A stretch of DNA of 23,204 nt. It comes from a virus. The stretch lies in IMG/VR virus record IMGVR_UViG_3300017935_000011, positions 1 to 23,204 of that record; one strand, given 5' to 3'. Under the pieces are notes generated by a model, which saw only the letters and a list, made by a program, of their open reading frames with translations, had not been told where the DNA came from and ran no database searches. Shown piece by piece: positions 1 to 5,924 of this stretch (position 1 is the stretch's first letter; each line of letters starts with the position of its first letter). Made by a program: the position numbers and the translations under genes.

Positions 1-2
1 GC

Positions 3-311
3 GTGGCGCGGGCGCTAAGAGCGCTCAAAGCGATGGATATCACGCAGTCACCTCAAGAAGAGATTCGTCATTTCAATGATGTTCGCCTGCTCTTTCTTAA
101 GGGTCTTTCAACTTGGAAATACTTTGGCAATGGATGGATGGCGCGCGTTCAAAGGGTTGAGGATATCGCCCTAAGGATGCTTGCGGAATTCCAGGAAAGC
201 CAAATAAAAACGGCTCAGGCGTCAGCCCAAGCCGCTACTCCGAACGGTCCTTTGATGGGTTCTGCTGGCGCCTCCCTGCCCACATCCCCCAACACCACGC
301 CGGGGGAGTGA
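3..311 (+). CDS. Hypothetical phage protein, 5' end uncertain
   Basis: I do not recognise the family. The frame is open to the window edge, so the gene may begin upstream. A GTG at position 3 and an ATG at 33 (giving a product that starts MDITQ) are possible internal starts, and neither has a strong Shine-Dalgarno. The visible product of about 100 residues is mixed charged/hydrophobic for about 70 residues and probably helical. It then ends in a low-complexity Ala/Ser/Thr/Pro tail. Its stop overlaps the GTG start of the downstream lysin-like gene by four bases (GTGA), so the two are probably translated together. No transmembrane segment is visible, so I do not call it a holin despite its place next to a lysin. 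The reading frame is moderately sure; the function is unknown. Confidence 0.6.
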   Translation: MARALRALKAMDITQSPQEEIRHFNDVRLLFLKGLSTWKYFGNGWMARVQRVEDIALRMLAEFQESQIKTAQASAQAATPNGPLMGSAGASLPTSPNTTPGE

Positions 312-925
312 CGATTATGGACCGCAGGATTGAAAGAGCAATCGTCGCGCTGCTAGTGCTTTGGGCTATAGCGATAGCGTTACTTGTCGCGATGACGCCA
401 GCGGCTCATGCTCGCGGATATCATGGCGCGCACCATCACCGGCACTATCGTCACCATCGGGTTTCTCGCCCCATGTCGCACGGGCGTGGAAAGCACCAGG
501 CCGCTCATACCGCCCCACCCGGTAACCGCGGCCTGGTGACCATCCAAACCGAGGCGGGCCGTATCACGGTCGCCAGCCACCTTGCGCCGCGCTTCAAGGC
601 TCTCATCGCCGATTTTGCCAAGGCGGGCTATCACCCGCGCCGCGTCGGCTGTTTCGCCACAAGCGGGCACGTGCGTCACTCCAGGCACTACGCCGGCGCC
701 GCATGCGACTTCGACGGCTCGCTTTCCCGCTCGGCATTTATGCGTAGCGCGACGGCGCACCGGATCATCGTGGCGCATAGGTTTCGCGATGGCTGTAGCT
801 TCCGCGTGCACGGGATACGCGACTGTGGCCACGTCGATGACGGTGGGATTGGGCGTTCGCGTCATGCGCGCCGCCGCCACCGTTTCGCCCAAAGTCGAAT
901 TGCTCGCCGCCGCTATTCGTGGTGA
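308..925 (+). CDS. Secreted M15-family peptidase, probable endolysin
   Basis: The predicted product is 205 residues. Residues 11-30 are a hydrophobic helix followed by an AHA signal-peptidase-like site (33-35), so it should be exported or act as a signal-anchored lysin. A His/Arg-rich linker (about 36-65) precedes the catalytic part. The motif SRHYAGAACDFD carries the M15 pattern H-x2-G-x-A-x-D (H127, D134). CGHVD (H175) fits the third zinc ligand of this fold. M15 enzymes cut peptide bonds in peptidoglycan stems, and phages use them for lysis. GTG at 308 overlaps the upstream stop; ATG at 317 is an alternative start. The last 25 residues are very Arg-rich and look less protein-like than the overlapping +3 frame, so the true C-terminus is uncertain. 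The zinc site is clear; a lysis role is inferred from phage context. Confidence 0.75.
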   Translation: MTIMDRRIERAIVALLVLWAIAIALLVAMTPAAHARGYHGAHHHRHYRHHRVSRPMSHGRGKHQAAHTAPPGNRGLVTIQTEAGRITVASHLAPRFKALIADFAKAGYHPRRVGCFATSGHVRHSRHYAGAACDFDGSLSRSAFMRSATAHRIIVAHRFRDGCSFRVHGIRDCGHVDDGGIGRSRHARRRHRFAQSRIARRRYSW

Positions 926-1010
926 GTTACCTGAGCAAATGTCAGGGGCGTCAATATTGTCAACCGCCCCTGGCGCCTTCACCGTTCAAAACGAGGTGCA
1001 AACCGCATGA
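837..1010 (+). CDS. Possible small overlapping ORF or displaced lysin C-terminus
   Basis: From an ATG at 837 (or 864), the third forward frame stays open to a TGA at 1010 and encodes 57 (or 48) residues. This product has a balanced composition with acidic and hydrophobic residues (for example KVELLAAAIRGELPEQM). The lysin frame over the same bases instead gives an Arg/His-rich string. Two readings fit: a small separate gene translated out of the lysin end, or a frameshift just after the lysin's zinc-binding CGHVD that moves its true C-terminus into this frame. There is no good ribosome-binding site. I do not recognise the product. Confidence 0.3.
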   Translation: MTVGLGVRVMRAAATVSPKVELLAAAIRGELPEQMSGASILSTAPGAFTVQNEVQTA

Positions 1011-1100
1011 CGCCATAGGTTTCGGATGGTTGCCACGTTAGGTGATTTGGGACAGCCCGAACAACTCTACCCAGACAAATCCGATCTAAACCTACCATCT
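1011..1100 (+). other. Noncoding stretch with possible RNA fold
   Basis: No credible ORF lies between the end of the lysin region and the terminator at 1101. The bases can fold on paper. GGATGGT (1024-1030) pairs with ACCATCT (1094-1100) with one wobble, TAGGT (1039-1043) with ACCTA (1090-1094, sharing one base with the outer stem), and GATTTG (1044-1049) with CAAATC (1076-1081). A small hairpin (1047-1051 with 1056-1060) competes with the last stem. Together with the terminator this could be a structured 3' UTR or a small RNA. Stem pairing alone is weak evidence at this length. Confidence 0.25.
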
Positions 1101-1125
1101 GGCCCCCATTCGGGCCTCTTTTTTT
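1101..1125 (+). terminator. Rho-independent terminator
   Basis: GGCCC (1101-1105) pairs with GGGCC (1112-1116) around a six-base loop. The stem is followed at once by TCTTTTTTT (1117-1125), a textbook intrinsic terminator on the + strand. It closes the lysin transcript. The Shine-Dalgarno of the next gene (AGG at 1126-1128) begins right after the U-tract, so downstream expression would depend on read-through or a promoter I could not identify. Confidence 0.8.
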
Positions 1126-1136
1126 AGGTAAACAGC

Positions 1137-1328
1137 ATGAGAGACGACATAAGAAATCATTGGGGAAAGAACTGCGGTCATTGCAAGCAGTGCGGAGAGA
1201 TTACCCCTATCGAAGAAATGAATTTTGGATATTGCGACGATTGCTTTATCCCTGTCGCCTATAGGGTTTTCTTTTTGTCCTGCCTGACGGCCCTTCTCAT
1301 CTTAGCGATCCGGAGTACGTTTCAATGA
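1137..1328 (+). CDS. Small zinc-ribbon protein with C-terminal membrane helix
   Basis: A 63-residue product. The N-terminal half holds CGHCKQC (C14, C17, C20) and YCDDC (C33, C36), enough cysteines for one zinc knuckle pair. Residues about 42-58 form one strongly hydrophobic helix (FFLSCLTALLILAI), so the protein is probably a membrane-anchored metal-binding protein with its ribbon in the cytoplasm. ATG at 1137 has an AGG eight bases upstream. Its stop overlaps the next start by four bases (ATGA), coupling it to the lipase gene. I know no function for this arrangement. It is one of three zinc-ribbon proteins in the window, the others lying at 15883 and 17249. Confidence 0.7.
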   Translation: MRDDIRNHWGKNCGHCKQCGEITPIEEMNFGYCDDCFIPVAYRVFFLSCLTALLILAIRSTFQ

Positions 1329-1969
1329 CGATCATCACCGATCATGACTTGGCAGTTTTTAACTGTCAGGCATACGGATACCCGGAATACGGCACTCCGG
1401 AATGGAGCCACGCGGGCGAAAGCGATGGCGTCAAGTGGTTCGCGAAATTACTGCCGGACCAGAGCGTACTGCTTGTGCTGCCGGGGACCGATGTCGAGCA
1501 CCTCGAAGACGTATTCTGCGACCTGGATCAAATCCCTGAGGCCTGCGATTTCCTCGCCATGGGGCGCATCAGCAGCGGCTTCGATCGTGGCCTGCCGAGT
1601 CTGATTTCCGATCTCGTCAGCATCTACACACTCGCCACGGTAACGAGCTTCGGCGCCGATCTGCGCATCACCGGTCACTCGCTCGGCGCCGCGCGCGGGA
1701 ACCTCATCCACGAACGCCTCGTCTCCATGCGCTTCAACGTCGAGATTGATCCGGTGCTGTTTGGCGAGCCCCGCTCGACCGAATTGGTGCCGATTGAGGC
1801 CTTCTCTTACATCAACGGCGCCGATCCTATCCACGGGCTGCCGCCTTACCCGTACAGCGGGCGCCCCGCCTATAAGAAGCTCTCTGTGAGGCCTCCTGCA
1901 GGACACCGCTGGGGGTCTTTGCTTGGGTGGCACGATATGAAGCTTTACGAGCAAGGGCTGCGGGCATGA
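1325..1969 (+). CDS. Class-3 lipase-like alpha/beta hydrolase
   Basis: A 214-residue protein with the landmarks of the lipase class-3 family. A strand and an early LPGTD (52-56) are followed by ISSGF (82-86). The nucleophile elbow ITGHSLGAA has GHSLG at 117-121 with S119 as predicted nucleophile. YINGADPIHGLPP (162-174) carries the candidate acid D167, and WHD (202-204) gives H203, completing a Ser-Asp-His triad. Such enzymes hydrolyse ester bonds of lipids. No signal peptide is visible, so it would act in the cytoplasm, on the inner membrane face, or after lysis. It overlaps both neighbours by ATGA junctions. The fold and triad are well supported; the substrate and role in the phage cycle are unknown. 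Confidence 0.85.
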   Translation: MTIITDHDLAVFNCQAYGYPEYGTPEWSHAGESDGVKWFAKLLPDQSVLLVLPGTDVEHLEDVFCDLDQIPEACDFLAMGRISSGFDRGLPSLISDLVSIYTLATVTSFGADLRITGHSLGAARGNLIHERLVSMRFNVEIDPVLFGEPRSTELVPIEAFSYINGADPIHGLPPYPYSGRPAYKKLSVRPPAGHRWGSLLGWHDMKLYEQGLRA

Positions 1970-2622
1970 GGGAAATCATCCTAGACACCGAAACAACCGG
2001 CCTGAGCTGGAATAGGGGCCACCGCATCATCGAACTGTGTTGTCTGGAGGTCGTTAATTACGTGCCGGGGGAAGTGCGCTCGATGCGGTTCGATCCGCAG
2101 CGCGATATCGATCCAGACGCAACTAAGGTGCACGGGATCACGCGGGAGATGCTAGCCGGGAAGCCGCTATTCGGAGACGTTATCGACCGGATCATCGATT
2201 TCCTCGGCGATGCGCCGTTGATTGCGCACTCCGCGCCGTTTGACGCAGGCTTCATGGCTGCCGAGTTCGAGCGCGCGGATTATATCCCTATTCATCCCTC
2301 GCGCTGGGTCTGCACGCTGGCGCTCGCGCGCCGCAAGCGCCCCGGCAAGAAGAACTCGCTGGACGCGATCTGTGCCGATCTAAAAATCCCCCGGCCGGCG
2401 CTCCACAGCGCGAAAGCCGACGTGATGGCCTTGGCCCGCGTCTATGAGCACCTGGCCGACCGGCGGCAGCCCTCGCTTGAGTTAGAGCAGCTGGAGAAGG
2501 TGGAAGAGCTTGTGGGTGCGCGGCCCGTGCGTCTGCCGACTCGCATCACGGGGGCCGAAGCCGCAGCACACGGGGCGATGGTTGAGGTAATGGGGCCGGA
2601 TGCGATTTGGAGGAAGCAATGA
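1966..2622 (+). CDS. DnaQ-like 3'-5' exonuclease (DEDDh)
   Basis: A 218-residue protein that resembles the proofreading epsilon subunit of DNA polymerase III. Exo I is ILDTETTG (D7, E9) and KVHGIT (54-59) is the usual conserved turn. Exo II is AHSAPFDAGF (D93), and Exo III is LHSAKADVMA (H147, D152), which makes it DEDDh type. Residues after about 170 form a charged extension with no recognised domain. I chose ATG 1966 because it starts right at Exo I and overlaps the lipase stop by ATGA. A GTG at 1927 would add 13 residues that overlap the lipase end. It would digest single strands 3' to 5'. No polymerase gene is in the window, so a repair, recombination or host-DNA role is as likely as proofreading. 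Confidence 0.9.
   Translation: MREIILDTETTGLSWNRGHRIIELCCLEVVNYVPGEVRSMRFDPQRDIDPDATKVHGITREMLAGKPLFGDVIDRIIDFLGDAPLIAHSAPFDAGFMAAEFERADYIPIHPSRWVCTLALARRKRPGKKNSLDAICADLKIPRPALHSAKADVMALARVYEHLADRRQPSLELEQLEKVEELVGARPVRLPTRITGAEAAAHGAMVEVMGPDAIWRKQ
2609..2613 (+). promoter_or_regulatory. Shine-Dalgarno deciding the 2619 start
   Basis: GGAGG lies five bases before ATG 2619, inside the end of the exonuclease gene. It supports 2619 over the upstream in-frame TTG at 2607, which lies before the site itself. Confidence 0.7.
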
Positions 2623-2951
2623 AATATCAAATTATCACCATCACCCTCAACCACGGCAACGCTGTTTTTTTGCCGCACGGGATGGAGATCGCAGCCGATA
2701 GCATCAAAGAGGCCGGCGCCAAGGTCGCGGAAAACATGGGCGAGCTGGGCTTGAAGGTCATTGCCGTGAAGGCCATTCACAAGGCGGACGTGACCGAAGA
2801 GTGGGAGCCTGAGCCTGAGAAGCCTAACCTGTTCAATGCGAACGGTGCGGATCCCGGGGCGCTGCCGAAAAGGCGCGGGCCTGGACGGCCGAAGAAGGTT
2901 CTCGCAATTCCCGATATGCGGGATCGTACCACTTCACGAAGAAAGGACTGA
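2619..2951 (+). CDS. Small protein with AT-hook-like motif
   Basis: A 110-residue product. The first 60 residues look like a small alpha/beta domain (a hydrophobic start KYQIITITL, then amphipathic segments). An acidic Glu/Pro linker (about 60-68) follows. The basic segment KRRGPGRPKK (84-93) has the GRP core flanked by Lys/Arg typical of an AT-hook, which binds the minor groove of AT-rich DNA. The end is Arg/Lys-rich. It overlaps the exonuclease stop by ATGA, so the two are probably co-translated. Nucleic-acid binding is inferred from the AT-hook only; a basic tail of this kind could also bind RNA or acidic proteins. Confidence 0.7.
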   Translation: MKYQIITITLNHGNAVFLPHGMEIAADSIKEAGAKVAENMGELGLKVIAVKAIHKADVTEEWEPEPEKPNLFNANGADPGALPKRRGPGRPKKVLAIPDMRDRTTSRRKD

Positions 2952-2954
2952 TCT

Positions 2955-3176
2955 ATGAAACGCATCGCAATCATTCTAGCCTTGGCCGGAATGTCCATCC
3001 CCGCGCAAGCTACGGAATGCCGGGGCCTCTTAAGTCTGGTGTTTGGCGTGAAGCCGTTATTTTCCTGCGAGCAGCGCCGGATAATGCTGGGCGCTGCGGT
3101 TGCTATGCAGCCCCGCGTTTGCACCACGACATGCTCGCCATATCCGCCATATACGTGCACAACGATTTGCTATTGA
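2955..3176 (+). CDS. Small secreted Cys-rich protein
   Basis: A 73-residue product with a clear signal peptide: a KR start, a hydrophobic core IAIILALAGM, and a likely cut near AQA-T (17-20). The mature part is only about 54 residues. It has six cysteines (22, 38, 56, 60, 68, 72), the last four in two copies of C-T-T-x-C separated by a Pro/Tyr stretch. An even number of cysteines in an exported peptide suggests three disulfides in the periplasm. There is no lipobox before C22 (the residues are ATEC), so an Rz1-like lipoprotein spanin is not supported. AAGGA at 2942-2946 serves as ribosome-binding site. Function unknown. Confidence 0.6.
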   Translation: MKRIAIILALAGMSIPAQATECRGLLSLVFGVKPLFSCEQRRIMLGAAVAMQPRVCTTTCSPYPPYTCTTICY

Positions 3177-3185
3177 GGGAATCGC

Positions 3186-3554
3186 ATGAACGACAAGCCT
3201 CCGCTTTACATTGGCCCGCAGCCACCCCTCAACACGGACACCGCGCAGCAAGAACCGCCTGCCCCCGCCAACGACGAGAAGCCCAATCCGCTCATCGATG
3301 AGGCGCACGCATACCTTACGATGTGCTGCCTGGGGTTTGTCGTCGCGCATCAAGGCGTGCCGGTCCCTGCCTCATGGTCTGCCCTGGTGCAGGCCTTTGG
3401 TTGCGTCATCAGCACCGTCTCGATGAGCGACAATCTATCGGCCACGCTGGCCGTGCGCGCGAAGGCGAAGGAGCAATTCTCCGCCGCCGTCAACAAATTC
3501 GTCAAACCGATGCAGCCGGGCGTTTCGCTTATCCGGCCGAATGGGAGGGCATGA
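3186..3554 (+). CDS. Hypothetical phage protein
   Basis: A 122-residue product that I do not recognise. The first 35 residues are Pro-rich and polar and probably disordered. The remainder looks helical, with a moderately hydrophobic patch (about 44-55, MCCLGFVVAHQG) and a Lys-rich amphipathic helix near the end (RAKAKEQFSAAVNKF). The central patch is too short and broken for a confident membrane helix. ATG 3186 sits ten bases after the preceding stop. GC use matches the cluster. It precedes a holin-like gene and the terminase genes, but position alone gives no role. Confidence 0.6.
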   Translation: MNDKPPLYIGPQPPLNTDTAQQEPPAPANDEKPNPLIDEAHAYLTMCCLGFVVAHQGVPVPASWSALVQAFGCVISTVSMSDNLSATLAVRAKAKEQFSAAVNKFVKPMQPGVSLIRPNGRA

Positions 3555-3601
3555 CGATGCTCCCCGATCCAGTTCTAAGCAAGCAGCATAAAGGGGGATG
3601 A
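3551..3601 (+). CDS. Possible 16-residue mini-ORF
   Basis: ATG 3551 overlaps the preceding stop by ATGA and reads 16 codons to TGA 3599-3601, one base before the next gene's start region. The overlap pattern copies that of real genes nearby, and the AAGGGGG at its end serves as ribosome-binding site for the next gene. It may simply help carry ribosomes across the gap. There is no other evidence that the peptide matters. Confidence 0.25.
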   Translation: MTMLPDPVLSKQHKGG

Positions 3602-3602
3602 G

Positions 3603-3800
3603 ATGGACGCGAAGGAAATCATTCGGCGCACAGCGCTGTTCGTGCTAACGATGCTCGGCCTCGCGGCCGGCCTGTCTTTGTTATTGATCCCCTGGAAAGA
3701 TTGGAACAGTGTATTGGTTGGCGCTGGCATCTTCTGCGCCGGGGTCGCAGACTACGTTCTTCGGTTGGTGAGAATTCCACATGCCCCCTCGAAAAGATAA
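3603..3800 (+). CDS. Two-helix small membrane protein, holin candidate
   Basis: A 65-residue protein with two predicted membrane helices (about 11-29, ALFVLTMLGLAAGLSLLLI, and about 37-54) joined by a short loop (PWKDWNS). The basic tail ends HAPSKR. Size and topology resemble class II holins, which pierce the inner membrane at lysis, but many small phage membrane proteins look alike. It sits directly before the terminase genes and overlaps the small subunit gene by 20 bases, whereas the likely lysin is about 2.7 kb upstream. A strong AAGGGGG (3591-3597) precedes ATG 3603. The membrane nature is sure; the holin role is a guess. Confidence 0.6.
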   Translation: MDAKEIIRRTALFVLTMLGLAAGLSLLLIPWKDWNSVLVGAGIFCAGVADYVLRLVRIPHAPSKR

Positions 3801-4296
3801 GAGCCGCCTCACCCAAAAGGAATGCGACTTCTGCTTGGCTTATATTGAGCTTGGGAACGCTACAGAAGCATATCGCCGCACATATTCAACGAACAGATCG
3901 AAGCCGACGCACGCATCTCGCGCCGCTTACAACAAGATACACACCCCCAAAATCGCAGCAAAAATTGCGGAGCTGCAAAGTAAGGCTGAAACCAAGGCCG
4001 TCGCGAGGGTGTCTCTTACACGCGAGATGGTTATTCGCGACTTACTTGAAGTTGTAGAGATTGCCATGGGGCGCAAGCTCACAAAGCTCAAGATTTACCG
4101 GAAGGCCGCAGATAAGATCGAAGACGTTGAGGTAAGCAAGTTCGACATGGGTTCTGCCCTTCGCGCCCTCGAACTGCTTGGCAAGGTTGACACAATCGGA
4201 TTGTTCGTGGAGCGTAGCAAGGTCGATATGCTAAATCGGTTCGAAGCTATGTCCGATGACGAACTTGAAGAATTTATCTCCAGCCGATTGCATTGA
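3781..4296 (+). CDS. terS: Terminase small subunit
   Basis: A 171-residue product. The N-terminal segment (about 8-60) reads LTQKECDFCLAYIELGNATEAYRRTY, then an Ala-rich stretch, then TPKIAAKIAEL. This is the helix-turn-helix pattern of the Terminase_2 small-subunit family (LT..Q..F...Y...GNATEAYR). The middle is a basic helical region and the end is acidic (MSDDELEEFI). TerS recognises the packaging site and stimulates the large subunit's motor. The large-subunit gene starts 41 bases inside this one, a common terS-terL arrangement. The bases here look AT-richer than in the terminase large subunit, hinting at separate ancestry. Confidence 0.85.
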   Translation: MPPRKDKSRLTQKECDFCLAYIELGNATEAYRRTYSTNRSKPTHASRAAYNKIHTPKIAAKIAELQSKAETKAVARVSLTREMVIRDLLEVVEIAMGRKLTKLKIYRKAADKIEDVEVSKFDMGSALRALELLGKVDTIGLFVERSKVDMLNRFEAMSDDELEEFISSRLH

Positions 4297-5899
4297 GCTG
4301 GCAGCTGCGCTGCACGCGCGGGACATAAGGCGTGGGAGAACGTGCCACGGTAAACCCGGCGGCCTAGTTCACTTCATCCGTTATTTTTGGCACGTCCTGG
4401 AGCCCAACACCCCCTTTGTCGAGGGCTGGGCCCTTTATGCGATGTGCAAGCACCTTGAGGCCGTCTCGCGCGGCGATATCAAGCGCCTGCTCATCAACGT
4501 GCCACCTGGATCGATGAAGAGCTTGCTCTGCAACGTTTTCTGGCCGGCCTGGGAGTGGGCTGCGCTCGGCTGCGGTAGCCTTCGCTATCTCGCGTTCAGC
4601 TATTCCAGCGATCTGACCGAACGCGACAACGAAAAGCTCGCGCACCTGATGAAGTCTCCTGAATTCAAGGAGATGTACGGCAAAGACATCCACCTGACGG
4701 CAGATGGCATCAAGAAACCGGCGAACGACAAGCGCGGCTGGAAGCTCGCCTCGTCATCGGGCGGCGTCGGCACGGGCGAGCGCGCAGACCGGATCCTGTA
4801 CGACGATCCACACAACGTCCGGGATGGCGAAAGCAAGGTTGTTACGCAATCGACGGTGCGCTTTTTCCGTGAAAGTCTGTCCGATCGGCTCAACGATCTC
4901 AAGAGAAGTGCCATCGTCGTCATTATGCAGCGCGTTTCGGAAGGTGATGTGTCCGCCTGCATCCTCGACAACGGACTGCCCTACGTGCACCTTTGCATCC
5001 CGGCCGAATACGAGGCGCACCGGCACTGCACCACCTATGTGAATGGCAAGCAGTTCTGGACAGACCCGCGCACCGAAGAAGGCGAACCCTATTGGCCAGA
5101 ACGATTCCCTGTCGAAGAGATGGCGGAGCTGGCCCGCGTCAAGGGCGCTTACGCATGGGCTTCTCAATACATGCAACGGCCCGAAATCCGGGGCGGCGGC
5201 ATCTTCAGGCGCGACGATTGGCAGGAATGGGACGATCCGAAGTGGCCGCGGTTCTCCTACATCCTGGCCTCGCTCGACCCGGCCTTCACCGCGAAGCAGG
5301 CGAACGATCCATCCGCGCTCACGATCTGGGGATGCTGGAGCCACGAAGGTGAGGATTGCGCAATTCTCCTGCACGCCTGGCGCAAATGGCTTCCGCTGCA
5401 TGGCCCGGACATTGATCGCGCGGCCGACGAGACGGATGACGATTACCGCGAGCGCTGCCGGGCTTCCTGGGGGCTGGTGGAGACCGTGGCGGAGGACTGC
5501 CGCCGTTTCAGGTGCGCGAAGCTCCTCATCGAGAACAAGGCGAGCGGCCACGACGTGAGCACGGAAATGTACCGGCTGCACACGGGCCGCTGCACCTATG
5601 AGTTCGTGGACCCCAAGGGCCTCGACAAGCTCGCGCGCGCCGTCCGGGTGCAGCCGGAATTCTCGAACGGCCAAATCTGGGCACGCACGCAAAGGCGCTA
5701 TGCCGCCATGGTGATTGACGAGATGGCCGTGTTCCGCGGCACGGGGCAGGATGCCTACGACGATCTTGTAGACAGCGCCACACAAGCGATATGGTGGTTG
5801 CGCAATCACGGCTTCCTGAAGCGCCGCACCGAAAAAATCCGCGAGCGCGTCCGTGAGGCCTCGAAATATGGCGAAGAGAGGGTGCTCTACGAATGTTGA
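4256..5899 (+). CDS. terL: Terminase large subunit
   Basis: A 547-residue packaging motor. The ATPase half has Walker A VPPGSMKS (82-89) and Walker B RILYDDP (179-185). A coupling-type VVIMQR segment lies at 221-226. The nuclease half begins near LASLDPAF (D341), followed by LLIENKASG (E426) and DDLVDSATQ (D502/D503, D506), the acidic residues expected for an RNase H-like nuclease. It translocates DNA into the prohead through the portal and cuts the concatemer. ATG 4256 lacks a clear Shine-Dalgarno. It overlaps terS by 41 bases, so coupled translation is likely; the next in-frame Met is 63 codons in, too far to be the start. Confidence 0.95.
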   Translation: MTNLKNLSPADCIELAAALHARDIRRGRTCHGKPGGLVHFIRYFWHVLEPNTPFVEGWALYAMCKHLEAVSRGDIKRLLINVPPGSMKSLLCNVFWPAWEWAALGCGSLRYLAFSYSSDLTERDNEKLAHLMKSPEFKEMYGKDIHLTADGIKKPANDKRGWKLASSSGGVGTGERADRILYDDPHNVRDGESKVVTQSTVRFFRESLSDRLNDLKRSAIVVIMQRVSEGDVSACILDNGLPYVHLCIPAEYEAHRHCTTYVNGKQFWTDPRTEEGEPYWPERFPVEEMAELARVKGAYAWASQYMQRPEIRGGGIFRRDDWQEWDDPKWPRFSYILASLDPAFTAKQANDPSALTIWGCWSHEGEDCAILLHAWRKWLPLHGPDIDRAADETDDDYRERCRASWGLVETVAEDCRRFRCAKLLIENKASGHDVSTEMYRLHTGRCTYEFVDPKGLDKLARAVRVQPEFSNGQIWARTQRRYAAMVIDEMAVFRGTGQDAYDDLVDSATQAIWWLRNHGFLKRRTEKIRERVREASKYGEERVLYEC

Positions 5900-5924
5900 A
5901 CCCTATGCAAGCCGGTAACGAATA

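Noticed and set aside
582-836. Upstream part of the third-frame ORF over the lysin
   Set aside because: Here the lysin frame carries the clear M15 motifs, so the other frame is a shadow; only its end after 837 is kept as a possible small gene.
1024-1101. tRNA-like gene, because 1024-1030 pairs with 1094-1100 over about 77 bases
   Set aside because: The T-arm, D-arm and anticodon arm do not form, and no T-loop TTC pattern lies in the right place.
2955-3176. Rz1-like lipoprotein spanin
   Set aside because: No lipobox before the first mature Cys (ATEC), and the lysis genes are not adjacent.
4754-5809. Long antisense ORF (351 codons) across the terminase gene
   Set aside because: It is a shadow of the GC-rich terL frame; no family features, no start signal.
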